A program made the position numbers and the translations under genes. Source: Schizosaccharomyces osmophilus (taxonomy: Eukaryota; Ascomycota; Schizosaccharomycetes; Schizosaccharomycetales; Schizosaccharomycetaceae). Taken from it: a stretch of 64,000 bases of DNA. Positions 10,357 to 20,806 of the stretch are shown here, piece after piece; the stretch's first letter is position 1; every line of letters begins with the position of its first letter. The notes below the pieces were generated by a model, which saw only the letters and a program-made list of their open reading frames with translations, was not told where the DNA came from and did no database searches. The stretch is from assembly GCF_027921745.1 (NCBI RefSeq), contig NC_079238.1:2356001-2420000 (forward strand), written 5' to 3'.

Positions 10357-10688
10357 TCACTCTCAAAGTTAAAAGAACAAAAGAATATGTGTATACCTCC
10401 AATCTTCGTTCGTGATAGATTGTCATTTAATTTATTCTTCCGGAAATTGTTTCATAAGCTTTAGTATATGAAAGATACTATAATAGAAATGAAAGCAAAC
10501 ATTTATTATTTCGTTGTATATAAAACATTGGTTGAAATCTCGGTTTTAAAAATTAACTTTATGCAGAATTAGTATAAATCAGATGAGCGTTCATGAGTAT
10601 CTGGTCCAAATCAATCGCAATTGAGAAATATTACAATATAAGATCATTAATCTATTATAATTCTCATGGGCAGCAAAGAAGAGGATAT
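10357..10688. other. Convergent 3' region, leo1 and the 10.7-11.5 kb gene
   Basis: 332 bases of AT-rich sequence between two 3' ends. No gene or repeat seen. Confidence 0.5.
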
Positions 10689-11552
10689 TTACCAAAGCGT
10701 ATCATATCTGGGAGTGCTGGAAGAGGAACCAGCTTGGCCAACCGCTACGAAAGAAGAGGGAGAAAACCTGTTCGGACTAGCTACTTTTGATCGTTTCATA
10801 TTCATTTCTAGTTCGTTTCTGTGGGATGCTAATTTTTTTCGCTGTTCAAGATCAGCGATTTCCTGCAGTTCTCTAAATTTTTCTTTCCGCTGTTGATTTT
10901 GGCGCTGCTTTTTCGTTTGAGGTATTGAAGAAGACACTGATTTTCTTCCATTTTTAGATTTAGAAACGATTTGGAAACCATCATCGGAATCATCATCGTT
11001 ATTCCTCGAGTCCGAAGAGGGAGTCTGCATCACCTTTACAGTCTCTTTCAATTTTAAAGAAGCTGGTGTACTGGAACGCGAATAACCAATATTTTCGGGC
11101 TCTTCATTTTGTTTTTCCGACTTCGTTGAAGCTACCGGACTAGAGCTAATGTTCTGCTCATGCTGAAGATCATCCTTTTTCGAGACATTCTCTTTTCCTT
11201 TAGCATTTTGTTGCTTGCGTGGTGGGTTAGAGATCGTGTCTTCTTTCTTCTCACTAACATAAGCAGCTTTGCTTGGCTTTTCAGATTCCGCTTTCACAGT
11301 TTCTGAGGACAAACTGGTAGGCTTTCCTAGAGCAACCTTCTTTTGACTTTCGTCAGCCTTTACAAACTCTTCTTCTTTCGAAGTGGCCTTAGAGGACTTC
11401 TTTTTCTTTTTGTTAACTTTTAAATTTCTACGGGACTTCAATTCACTCTTTCCATTCGATGGTTTTTTAGATTTCTCAGTAATCTTTTGATAAAGGTAAT
11501 AAGAACCTCCTAATAAAATTCCCCATTGAATGAAAGCTGCAGTATAGCCCAT
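10689..11552 (-). CDS. Unrecognised protein with N-terminal membrane anchor and charged tail
   Basis: A 287-residue protein I do not recognise. Residues about 4-21 (AAFIQWGILLGGSYYLYQ) form one hydrophobic segment directly after the start, likely a signal anchor. A Lys-rich patch (KVNKKKKKSSK) comes next, which would keep the rest in the cytosol. The middle (about 60-190) is Ser/Lys/Glu-rich and probably disordered. The C-terminal third is better ordered: DDGFQIVSKSKNGRK, then a basic helix-prone block (KKQRQNQQRKEKFRELQEIADLE cut here into its two halves, RQNQQRKEKF and RELQEIADLEQRKK) and the end STPRYDTLW. By gene order it corresponds to the S. pombe gene between leo1 and msd1. No function is claimed. 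Confidence 0.8.
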   Translation of the reverse strand: MGYTAAFIQWGILLGGSYYLYQKITEKSKKPSNGKSELKSRRNLKVNKKKKKSSKATSKEEEFVKADESQKKVALGKPTSLSSETVKAESEKPSKAAYVSEKKEDTISNPPRKQQNAKGKENVSKKDDLQHEQNISSSPVASTKSEKQNEEPENIGYSRSSTPASLKLKETVKVMQTPSSDSRNNDDDSDDGFQIVSKSKNGRKSVSSSIPQTKKQRQNQQRKEKFRELQEIADLEQRKKLASHRNELEMNMKRSKVASPNRFSPSSFVAVGQAGSSSSTPRYDTLW

Positions 11553-12123
11553 TGCTTTTTGTTATAATTCCAATTAGTGGAGTTGATGTTGGAAAAGTGC
11601 CGTGCTCTTGGTAGGTGGGTTGGATGGGGAATGGTCCTACCTGAGTCAATCACAAACAATCAGAAATTTCCCAGAAAATCTTTTGAGAAACCAGGAAATG
11701 TTAAATACTATAAAAAAAGTTTGTTTGAACATAATACCTTTACTTCCTTTTAAACTTGGAATGAAGGTCGCGTACCTCATGTAGACAATCATTCATGCTT
11801 TAGGTGGCTCTAATATATCCTTATTTTAATTCTTCTGAAGATGTTTATAACCGTACTGCGTACGAAAGAAGTCTACCTACCATTATTGAAACGTTAAACA
11901 TGAATGACGGCGAATATCAAAACTGCTTCCTTTCCGTGAGTTCATCAAACCGCAAAAATCATTCGTTGAAAATAAGAATAATATAAATATAAATATGAAT
12001 ATACATATACATATCAAAGCAACAGCTAGGGGATTCTTGGAAGTACAGCAATGATCTTGATATGGTCCATACATGTTACCAAACTTTGGAATAGTCGTTA
12101 TTTATAAATCGTGAATTAGTCCT
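11553..12123. other. Intergenic: promoter of the 10.7-11.5 kb gene, msd1 3' region
   Basis: 571 bases. A GC-richer patch at 11590-11645 can pair GGTAGG with CCTACC. A plus-strand open stretch (11804-11986) starts with GTG after a TTTAG and has no supporting first exon in phase. Otherwise nothing. Confidence 0.4.
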
Positions 12124-13158
12124 TCATCCAAATAAACCGGCGTCCTGTCCTCTGTTTATGGGTTGCTTGTAATCCAGTTGGTCAGAAATAAGTGCATAAC
12201 CATGGGTCAAGCCATCGATTAGTTTCTTGTTTTCTTCCTCAAGCTTTCTAGTATACTTCAAAGAACTCTCCAATTCATCCGTTAATGATTCCAGATCCTC
12301 TACGGACACGTATCTTTTCTGATTTAACAGTTCTTTAACAAGACGAATCTGATTTTGCAATCTTGCATCCAAAACAACCGCATTTTGTTCAAAGCATTTT
12401 ATAAGCGAATCCGGGTATGATTTATAAAGGGGACGAAGCAAAGCTTCTAACGACGAAACTGTATCATTCAAACACCTTTGGAGCTTCTGATTTTGGTTCT
12501 TAATATTCTGGAAAAACAAGGAACTTCCTTCATAGTCTTCATGTTTTGAAACTTTTTGTAGCTCACTTTCTTCATTGTCATATGTCACTGGTAAAATAGG
12601 AGCGTTTACATGCGATTTTTGTGGTTCCTTTATAATCAAAGAACAATACGAGTTATTTCCTTTCCGTCGCTTTATTGAATCATAGTTTCCTCGCAATGAT
12701 TCCATCTGCTGTTCACGTTTCTTGAGTGACATTGACAGTTCTGCTTTCATAGCGGCTTCTATCTGGCTCTTTTTGTCCAAGGAATTCATAGTATGTTTAT
12801 TTTCTTTTTTTAAAAATTTGTTCTCCTTTTCCAACATATTAATTCTATCCTCTTGGACCTGTCTCTCCTTTAAACTTTGTTCCAAGTTTCGTTGCAATTG
12901 TTTTGATGATTCCAGATTCTTTCTAAATTCAATAGAATCAGTTTGAATCCTTTCTAACAACTTTTCTTTTTCTTCAACATCAACTTCGTTTCTTCTCAGT
13001 AATTGATACAAAACGTTCACAACCCGACATTTGTCTTTAACATCGTCTGAAAACCGTACTTTCTCGTTTTGCAGAATCCCATTGTCTTTTAGTTTATAAT
13101 TAACATATTGAATTGATTCCTTTAAATTCGTGGAATCGCAAAATACATTAGTAGCCAT
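12124..13158 (-). CDS. msd1: Spindle-pole microtubule-anchoring protein Msd1 (SSX2IP/ADIP family)
   Basis: A 344-residue protein. The start chosen is MATNVFCDSTNLKES (13158); the frame stays open upstream but that part is not protein-like and runs into the gpi14 3' end. Residues 8-60 match the conserved Msd1 N-terminus (STNLKESIQYVNYKL ... DKCRVVNVLYQLLRR). Residues about 65-190 form a long coiled coil (LEQSLKERQVQEDRINMLEKE split here as two heptad runs) and residues about 230-340 a second helical region ending GLFG. In fission yeast Msd1 joins Alp7/TACC and gamma-tubulin to anchor minus ends of spindle microtubules at the spindle pole body. The gene is 149 bases downstream of gpi14 on the same strand. 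Confidence 0.85.
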   Translation of the reverse strand: MATNVFCDSTNLKESIQYVNYKLKDNGILQNEKVRFSDDVKDKCRVVNVLYQLLRRNEVDVEEKEKLLERIQTDSIEFRKNLESSKQLQRNLEQSLKERQVQEDRINMLEKENKFLKKENKHTMNSLDKKSQIEAAMKAELSMSLKKREQQMESLRGNYDSIKRRKGNNSYCSLIIKEPQKSHVNAPILPVTYDNEESELQKVSKHEDYEGSSLFFQNIKNQNQKLQRCLNDTVSSLEALLRPLYKSYPDSLIKCFEQNAVVLDARLQNQIRLVKELLNQKRYVSVEDLESLTDELESSLKYTRKLEEENKKLIDGLTHGYALISDQLDYKQPINRGQDAGLFG

Positions 13159-13307
13159 TTCTTGTATGAAAGCGTCGTTTACATTGCATAAAAATATGAG
13201 AACGAAATATCGCTCCAACAATACAGCAAAAGAAGAGACAAGCCCTCGACCTGAGAGAATGATATAAAATAGGGTTTCATTATAAACTATTAAACTGTCA
13301 TGAATTC

Positions 13308-15822
13308 TTATAAACATTCTAGTATCGTTTTCAGGATGTAAACATTCGCTGCGAAAAAGAATAAACCAGATAGCCATAATTCAATAAATACAGAGTTTCC
13401 AAGCATTTCTAGACGATACGCATTTAAAAGCCACATCGCCTGACTAGCTATCCACAGAATTAGGCAAACCAACCCTTTTTTGCTGATAAGTTTTGAATTT
13501 GGCAAAATTAAGGGCAGAAATATTAGATACCAGAGGAAATACTAAAAAATTGTTAGCCAAAAAAATAACAGTAGAACTTACTTGACTCGTGCAAACTTTG
13601 TTGAATGTTACAAAAGCAAATGTCTGTGCGAAAAGTGTACCAGCAAGAGTTTGTTTGGAATATACAGCAGCAATCAAAACACAAAGTAAAATTTGTGGAA
13701 AAAATGCAAGGAATGAAGAGAGTTTCTGCTTAGAGGCTGACTCAAAATAAAGACTCAAATGATGAGCTGAAAAGTTATGCCTATGATCTGTTCGTCCAAG
13801 ATGATATATATATGTGTGCTCTAGAAAAGGCCTTCCATAAATGATATACATGAAAAGATTACACAAAGTGAAGGCTAAAAGGGACCCAATTAATACCTTG
13901 AACTGGTTGACAGAAAAAGAACCGGCAACTCTTTTCAACAGTGGTCCTTGCTTCCATGGGTTTGCATAGTAAAATAAAAATGCGATTCCATAAATAAATG
14001 GATAAATTTTAAAATGTACCGAAAAGCCAAGTAAGAACCCTGCTAACCACACACGTTTTCGTTCTAAGAGTAAGATGAGTGCAACACTTAAGACTCCTAA
14101 AATTGCTTCACAGTTTCCTCTTGTACTAATTACAGCGACAAGTGGATTTAGTATCCAAAAGGAAACATATAGCAGTGATTTACCTAAAGACAGTTTACGA
14201 TTCAGAATTTTAATAATAATCCAACCAGCCAGTATGTCACAAAGGGAAAACATATACTTTCCCCAAGATGGAAACCCATATTGAGTTGGCAACAAGATAA
14301 TAGCCAAAAGAGGAGTATATCGATATGTATCCCGCATATAAGGTGACTCACCCAGAGAAACATACCTTGCTGCATCAGTGAAGACAAAATAGTCAACATC
14401 GGTGTATTTGAGTGTAGATTTACTATCATGCCAATTTCCATAATTGATAAGAATAACCCGTATGATGAAACCAACTATCAGAAGACAAGTCGACTTAGAT
14501 GGACAGTAAGCATGGAAGTAATAGGATACAGAAAATCGTTGGAAAATAATATCCTTTAAAAATCTTATATTCTGATGCCGGCGAACACTTGATGGCAGAG
14601 AGAAAATGTAATAAAACAGGGCTTCTTTCACCTCCGGTGTTAAAGCATCTACAGTGCTTACTTTAGAAGAAGAAGAAAGTGTTTCTTGAGACGTTTGAGA
14701 AGGAGATGAACGTAGAAGCGCACATTGGTGGGCAATGGAATATAAGTGTTTTCTGTCATCTTCTGTAATGTCTGCTTTCGACCATTCAAGAAGAGAATCG
14801 AGAATTCCCCTTGCAAAAAAAGATGAAGCGTTTTTATGGTCAAAACTTTTCATAGAAGTTACTCCTTTCATTAACTTCGCTTCTGTTTCAGGTGATATAT
14901 GGGAATTCTTTAGATCATTGTCTATTGCTTTCGGATTCGTCTCCCTAACATATATGCTGATATTTTCCTTTACTGATTTCCCATGTAGGAATTTCAATAG
15001 CCAAGAGCATAAAAAAGACAATCGCAGTTGTAGAAAGGGCTCCAAATGAATAGAAGCAGCGTATTCATAATCGAGAGAAAATTCTTGACAAATGTTTTTT
15101 GTACTTTCAAATAAAGCATGGCGGGAATTTATAACAAGTTTCTCTTCATCATTTTGCTTCAAGATATCAGAAATTTCAAACGCAGTAACGCTACACAACC
15201 CTTGAAGCAAATTCAATGAAAAGCTAGCCAGAGGAAAGTAGTTGGATTTCAGAAAAGGGGAGGATATAAGTACGGACTTTGATTTTTGCATCTGCACAAA
15301 CACAGCATAAATTGAACATAAGGTTATGCATTTGAGTGCAGCAAACTTGGGCGCGGTAATACGGAAACAAAGAAGGAAACCAAGTAAAGAGCACAGGAAA
15401 AATACAATACTTCCCCAAGGCAGAATTAAAGGATTATATGCGGAAGCACATACAGCAGTACATGCCAATCCAATAGTCAAGTAAACAAGCCGTGTAGTGG
15501 AAACATATTTTTGTGGAGTATAATAATTCTTCCGTTTTATAAAAACGTAGACAGACGAAGTAATTAATAAGTGTCCAAACTGACTAAAATATTCTTCCAC
15601 TGGCACCTGAGCAATCGTAAATAGTATTTTTCGAGGTACGATTGATATCAATTTCAAATGAAGGAAAAAGGAAATTATAGCCGAGTAGTAGAAAGAAAGG
15701 CACAAACATGTGAACCATTGTTGCCTCCATTTCTTGAACAACCAGCTTGGTCGAAGCACAAGCGCGATTCCAAGTAGAGGAAACAAATAATAATAAACAA
15801 AGAACTTTAGATATGTTTCCAT
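13308..15822 (-). CDS. gpi14: GPI mannosyltransferase I (PIG-M) with long extra N-terminal membrane module, one intron
   Basis: Exon 1 is 13582..15822 and exon 2 is 13308..13541, 824 residues. The 40-nt intron (GTAAGT ... GCTAAC ... TTTTAG) rejoins FNKVCTSQ to YFLWYLIFLPL, an invariant PIG-M junction. Residues about 444-824 are a full PIG-M: the GT-C motif YTDVDY (473-478), FTDAARYV, TYRYTPLLA, HFKIYP and HTYIYHLGRTDHRHNFS. It adds the first mannose to GPI precursors in the ER lumen. Residues 1-443 are not part of PIG-M elsewhere. About six hydrophobic segments (roughly 7-25, 36-56, 82-96, 111-130, 132-153, 160-178) lead into a soluble region (220-430). This loosely recalls the nuclear-pore protein Ndc1, but I cannot confirm that. 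No stop or plausible intron separates the two parts. Confidence 0.85.
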
Positions 15823-16419
15823 TCAATTTTACGATAATAGGTCTCAGGACAATAGGCCATTGATATATGCCCTTGTAAACAAATACTATGGATGATCTAG
15901 CAAGTTTGTTTTGGCTTAATAAGGAATAATATTCAGTTAGCTCAGTATCAACGATTAGGAAACTATGCTATAACCCGTTATAATATGAACACTGTATTAA
16001 AGTGCTAAGATCCCAGTTTGGTAGAATTACAATTTTTTGATGAAGGACGGTTGAATTCTGCTTTCGTTTGCTTTGTGATTGAGTAAAAAATGATACGAAT
16101 AAGAGAAAAATAATACTATTAAGCAAAAACAAGAATACTCTTCAAATGAAGATTCACATCCAAGAATACTTGAACGCCTTTGCTTAAGTGAAAAACCTAA
16201 GTGTTAATATATTATTCATAGACTATAAGTCATAATCGATGAGAAGGGAGCTTGTTAAAAAAAGTAAAAAGATAGAATAACGTTGTAAGCAATTACCCAA
16301 AGAAGAGAGTCTTCATAAAACCCTTAAAATCAAACGAATCGATTATATCGGCCTCTGTGCTTACATGTTTTCCCACAATAGCGATGACTTAGAAGAGAAG
16401 GTTATTCATAGACAAGAGT
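15823..16419. other. Intergenic: gpi14 promoter and atp16 3' region
   Basis: 597 bases, AT-rich. GTAAACAAATA (forkhead core) at about 15870, 45 bases before the gpi14 start. No RNA gene recognised. Confidence 0.45.
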
Positions 16420-16923
16420 TTATTTTAAAGCACCAGAAAGGGTTTCCAAAACTCCTACGCGAATCGAAGCTTCAGCAGCAACCTTTTCATCCGAGGAGGC
16501 AGCTTCAGCTCTGTACTTTTCGAGCAATTGAGCAACGACAGAAGATGAAAAGTCCTCCAACTTAAAAGCTTCGGGAGAAGTTACAGAAAGCTCATTCGAG
16601 GGTTGTTGGACAGCAAAACCACCAGAAACGAAGTATTTGGAAACAGCGTTGGATTCATCCGTGATCTGAATAACACCAGGACGTAAGCATTGAACCATGG
16701 GTACGTGATCTTTCAAAACACCCATCTCACCATCCTCAGTGGGAAGATCAACCTGAGTTACAGGTACTTTGTCAAAGACGGTACGGTAGGGCAAAGCCAT
16801 CGAAAGAATCAACTTTTCATTTTTTTGAGCAGCTTGAGCATATCCACGACGAGGAATTGCTGCAAATTTAAAAATACCAGGAGAAAATGGAACCCGACGG
16901 AAAGCGTTCATAAAAGGTTGCAT
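16420..16923 (-). CDS. atp16: F1-ATP synthase delta subunit
   Basis: A 167-residue protein. The first about 28 residues (MQPFMNAFRRVPFSPG...RRGYAQ) are basic and amphipathic, a mitochondrial presequence. The rest is the delta/epsilon fold: a beta-sandwich (LPYRTVFDKVPVTQVDLPTEDGEMGVL cut here; DHVPMVQCLRPGVIQI) followed by helices (KYFVSGGFAVQQ, AAEASIRVGVLETL). It sits in the central stalk of the F1 motor, joining gamma to the c-ring. The length and start fit the family. It is the 3'-ward neighbour of gpi14 on the same strand, 597 bases away. No intron. Confidence 0.94.
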   Translation of the reverse strand: MQPFMNAFRRVPFSPGIFKFAAIPRRGYAQAAQKNEKLILSMALPYRTVFDKVPVTQVDLPTEDGEMGVLKDHVPMVQCLRPGVIQITDESNAVSKYFVSGGFAVQQPSNELSVTSPEAFKLEDFSSSVVAQLLEKYRAEAASSDEKVAAEASIRVGVLETLSGALK

Positions 16924-17358
16924 ACTGAAGAGTGTTTGGTTGAAGGGAAGTTGTTTGACGGGCCCACCAACGACCGATGGTTCTACAACTAAAAAATGTA
17001 CAGACGAAAGAACTCGAATTAGTTTCGTATTAATCTTTAGTTATTTTTTTTTTAAAAAATGGTATTTCTGAAAGCATCATGTGGATGGTAGAGCATTGGA
17101 ACACGCATGGGTTTTGAAATTTTTGAGAATAGAATAGTATTATTTTATTGATTTGTTTTTCTCTTTAATGATAAAATTAGACTATCCAAGTAGTTTTTTT
17201 TTTTGGGTCGAAGACTCGAAATGAATCAGGAACTGGTAATGCACAGAAAAGCAGCTACTAGATTGAAAGTAATGGACACTTGTAAGAAACTTTGAGAGAA
17301 AATTTACACAAAGCATATCTTATCCTTTTTAATCGCCCTAGTCTTTAGTATTTCAACA

Positions 17359-17490
17359 ATGACTATTCCATGCAGGGTATATCTCAATACCAGTAAGTTA
17401 TTGAAGGAACTTTGAGGAACTGTGTCGCTAGAACAAACAGAAAAAGAAAGCTCTTCCTTACTAAAACACAATCAATTAATATTATTGTTA

Positions 17491-17521
<31 letters not shown>

Positions 17522-17701
17522 CGTTACGCATCATGTACTTGGAGATACGACAAATGCAACCATTATTAACGGCATGAAAGCTGGAGCCTTTTTGGTCATC
17601 GCCAGTGACTCAATTTATAGAAAATACGAGGTAATGACAGAGGCGTTATTTTGTCTTTCTCGTTCAAACTTCACATTCAGGCATCTATTATGAGCCTATA
17701 A
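17359..17701 (+). CDS. Candidate spliced microprotein (46 residues)
   Basis: Three short pieces join in phase: 17359..17392, 17545..17630 and 17681..17701. The first ends at a GTAAGT donor, the second at GTAATG, and the third begins after ATTCAG. The product has a hydrophobic segment (MKAGAFLVIASDSIY) and a charged end (RKYEASIMSL), the look of a small membrane or mitochondrial protein. Weak points: the first acceptor would be GGAG, branch sites are poor, and a 26-T run lies in the first intron. I know no family for it. It could equally be part of the vts1 leader or chance. Confidence 0.3.
17491..17516 (+). repeat. Poly-T run (26)
   Basis: Twenty-six uninterrupted T bases in the atp16/vts1 spacer, the longest homopolymer in the window. 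Asymmetric A/T tracts like this occur at fission-yeast replication origins and nucleosome-free promoters. Confidence 0.9.
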
Positions 17702-18423
17702 AGTCTGCTTAAGGAGGATCGCATAAATCTTCCACAGCAGATATTCAGTCTCAAACAAAATATACCGTGGAAATGAACAAAAAAAGTACAAAAGGAATGA
17801 TTAATTCCGTTTAATTCACGAAATGCGAATCGGTCAAATCATATTAATCCAGGATCAGGCTCTTCGTTGCGTATCTTTTCTCATAAAGTAAGAATGCTTT
17901 TTTCTAATGAACCAAATGAACTCTTATGTGTTAGTAGAAAGTTGTATGAAATGCTTGACTTTCCTGTCATTTCAGTTCTTCCAAAAGAGATCAATTTATT
18001 TACAAAGATACAAAATGATAAATTGTTATTGTACAATATAAACAGTAAAAGAAAAGAAGAAAATACCTAAATTTCTTGCATTTGATTCCATTAAATTGGA
18101 AAAACTGGCTTACATATCGCTAAACCGACTGCAGAGTGGTGAATGCCTACCGGTCCGACTTCCTCCCTCTGCCAACTGGTATAGTCGCTAGAAGTAAAAT
18201 TTCAATATTTGACGCTGGTCGTTTGTATTACTCTTTCAGCACGTTCTTTTTTCGTCAATCTTTTCTACCGGGAAGGTTCACTATCGAGTTTCGTTGGGTG
18301 CAAGGAAGGAATTTAGCATTGAGAGATTCGGGGTTTGACGGAAGGCCTACGAATAGCTTTGCTTGGTTTCCATTATTTTCCTTTTTCAATTTCCAAATTC
18401 AGCTGAATAATATTTCGAGTTAA

Positions 18424-20598
18424 ATGGAAGCTTTCAAACGAGGACAAGAAGCTGGTGTCAATGTTCTTGATGGACCGTTACACACCAAGCTTTCTAACGT
18501 GAATTCTAGTGTCTGCTCGGGAGATATGGCTGACTCTTCGCTCATATCTACTGTCAATGTCTTGGACGCCTACGACTTGTCTGATAGCTCACCGACGATT
18601 CAGTCACCAAGTACCTCGACCCCGTTAAAGCTCTCAGATGATTCCATTTATGATAAACAAAGGCTTCCAGATAATGTGAGCATCGGTGATGCTCATACAG
18701 ATAAGGAGAAGCATAAAAATGATAGTCGTCAAGAACACTCACCAGTTGAAGATCATCAAAACTTTTCTTCCGAGTTGCAAAATATTAATCAATGGTTCCA
18801 ATGTCTTTCCATGTCTGACCGCGAACAAGTTCTTAAACAGCTCTTACAAAGCTATCCCGCTAAAGACGCCGCTAGGTTATTTTCTCATTCCCTTTCTTCA
18901 TCTCCGTCTCGTAAGTCGTTGTCGAACAATTTGTCGGTTGGTTCGTCTTCATCTTCTCCTTCTTCCGTTGATGTGGAGGCTCCTTTATTGTCGGATTCTC
19001 TTTCCTCATTAACAGCAACTTCAAAAACCCCAATGAAGCAACCTTCGGCATCTTTGAACCATATCCAAACCAACTCTTTTTCTAACAAACAACATGCTTT
19101 ATCCACCGCTCTTTCATCCGCATCTCCTCTAGCTGTTAGAAATCCACCAGCTTCTTCTAATTACTTCGCGCAGGATCGCGATCTGTTAACAAAAAACCGT
19201 CTTTCAAAAGCAATTGCATATTCTTCCATTAATCCTTCTGCTTCTCCTATTTCGACAAGTCCTAAAAGCAATCATAATGCCATTGCTAACAATGGAACTC
19301 CTAAATCATATTCTTTAACCAATAACGCTTTTCATAAGCAAGCCAATTCTGAATTGTTTTCAAGTGCATCAAAAAAGACACCTTTCGCACCTAATGGAAC
19401 TCCTTCAAAACCTTCGTCATCCTTCTTTGAAACTCCAAACGCCAATATTTGGGATTCTCATGATCGATCTGCTTTCTCGGCTCCCCCTGCTCCTTTTTTT
19501 CCATTCGGCGTTTCACCACATCTAAATGAAGAATTATCTCCTCGTGGACGTTGGCAGAATTTCACGTATTCTCCGCCTCCTCCTCCCCCTCCTCCAGATC
19601 TTCTTACTGCGAATTCAAATCAACGTTCCATCCCCGAAAAATCCCATCTTTTGTACCGTTCCAACCAGATAGGACCACGTTCTCGATTGGAAACACGTCC
19701 GTCTGGTGCTGATGGAAAACCTTTGCTTTCCTCTTCCTTACGTTTTTCTCACGTTCCTGGTGCTTCTGAAACATCTTCTCGCAGTAGCACTCGACTGGAG
19801 AATCCTAACGCGCAACCAAGTACCCCCTTAAGTAAACAAACCTATGTCAATGATCTTCCCCATACGATAACACCTGTCCCTTTCACTTCATTGTCATATA
19901 ATCCGGGTGCTGAAAGTGAGCGTTCGTATAGGAAAAATGGGTTTTGGCTGAATAATTGGAACTCTCCTGCTTTTATGCATTCTCCACTTCTCCAAGATGC
20001 TAATAACCCTTACGCACAGTTAACGCCGTCTGCAAATTCTACATATTCTGCTAATTTGAATAATTCAAACTTTTCAACGCCTGTGGGGATGCATATGTGT
20101 CATATGCCTTACGCATACTCTTCTTATAATGATCCTGAAGCTGGTGATGCTGTGCATGGAGCATCACAAAACTATACCAGTTATGTTAAAACGCCAAAAA
20201 CTTCCCTCAAAACCAGGAAATCTATGTCTAATTTAAAGAGTACCGAAAAACAATATACTAATGAACTTCCACAGGATATTCCGAGCTGGCTCAGAAGTCT
20301 CCGTTTACATAAATACACTAATAATTTGAAAGACACCGATTGGAATGGTTTGGTATCTTTAACAGACGAAAACCTACAAAGCAGAGGAATTCATGCTTTA
20401 GGTGCAAGGAGAAAGCTATTGAAAAGCTTTCAAGACGTTGCTCCGTTAGTTGGCGCAAAACCGGCATTAGAAAATTCCGATATTGAAGGTGTTGACAATC
20501 AGAAAAATGATAGTTTCAACTCGGTAAATCAGGACGAAGAAGATAAACGATTTGGTGATCATGATTCTCGATCCTCTGAGTGTGCTAACGATAGCTGA
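18424..20598 (+). CDS. vts1: SAM-domain RNA-binding protein Vts1 (Smaug family)
   Basis: A 724-residue protein without introns. The first about 610 residues are Ser/Asn/Pro-rich and low complexity, with only one ordered block near 112-150 ([21 protein letters not shown]), which matches the conserved N-terminal helix region of fungal Vts1. A run of eight prolines is near 390. The SAM domain is at about 618-680 ([38 protein letters not shown]). It has the basic patch that binds the CNGG loop of Smaug recognition hairpins and triggers mRNA deadenylation. A short acidic tail follows. Position between atp16 and cwf24 is as in S. pombe. Confidence 0.93.
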   Translation: MEAFKRGQEAGVNVLDGPLHTKLSNVNSSVCSGDMADSSLISTVNVLDAYDLSDSSPTIQSPSTSTPLKLSDDSIYDKQRLPDNVSIGDAHTDKEKHKNDSRQEHSPVEDHQNFSSELQNINQWFQCLSMSDREQVLKQLLQSYPAKDAARLFSHSLSSSPSRKSLSNNLSVGSSSSSPSSVDVEAPLLSDSLSSLTATSKTPMKQPSASLNHIQTNSFSNKQHALSTALSSASPLAVRNPPASSNYFAQDRDLLTKNRLSKAIAYSSINPSASPISTSPKSNHNAIANNGTPKSYSLTNNAFHKQANSELFSSASKKTPFAPNGTPSKPSSSFFETPNANIWDSHDRSAFSAPPAPFFPFGVSPHLNEELSPRGRWQNFTYSPPPPPPPPDLLTANSNQRSIPEKSHLLYRSNQIGPRSRLETRPSGADGKPLLSSSLRFSHVPGASETSSRSSTRLENPNAQPSTPLSKQTYVNDLPHTITPVPFTSLSYNPGAESERSYRKNGFWLNNWNSPAFMHSPLLQDANNPYAQLTPSANSTYSANLNNSNFSTPVGMHMCHMPYAYSSYNDPEAGDAVHGASQNYTSYVKTPKTSLKTRKSMSNLKSTEKQYTNELPQDIPSWLRSLRLHKYTNNLKDTDWNGLVSLTDENLQSRGIHALGARRKLLKSFQDVAPLVGAKPALENSDIEGVDNQKNDSFNSVNQDEEDKRFGDHDSRSSECANDS

Positions 20599-20806
20599 TG
20601 CTCGTTTACTCATTCTTTTTATTTTAAAGAGAGTGGGTATAGATTTAAAGTAAATGAAATTTTTTTAATGACAATTTGATAGCAGTTTTTGTATGTATCA
20701 ACTAACCAAAGGATATGTAACATATTCATGGAAAAAAGAGCACATGTCGAAAGTCTTTAGAGTATTCATACAATCTGTATTATTTAGTCATACTAAGTTA
20801 ATATGT

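Larger units (their letters stand above)
16924..18423. other. 1.5-kb divergent spacer atp16 / vts1
   Basis: Long spacer holding the atp16 promoter, a 26-base poly-T run (17491-17516), a candidate spliced microprotein (17359-17701, listed separately) and probably a long vts1 leader. The 18200-18420 part is less AT-rich and could be leader sequence. Confidence 0.4.

Noticed and set aside
11804-11986. Protein-like plus-strand stretch after a TTTAG (ALIYPYFNSSEDVYNR...)
   Set aside because: No ATG and no upstream exon joins in phase; the only nearby donor (GTACCT at 11772) shifts the frame.
12124-13377. Longer msd1 frame from an upstream ATG
   Set aside because: The extra 73 residues are hydrophobic and lie in the short spacer after gpi14; the conserved start MATNVF...STNLKES fits the family.
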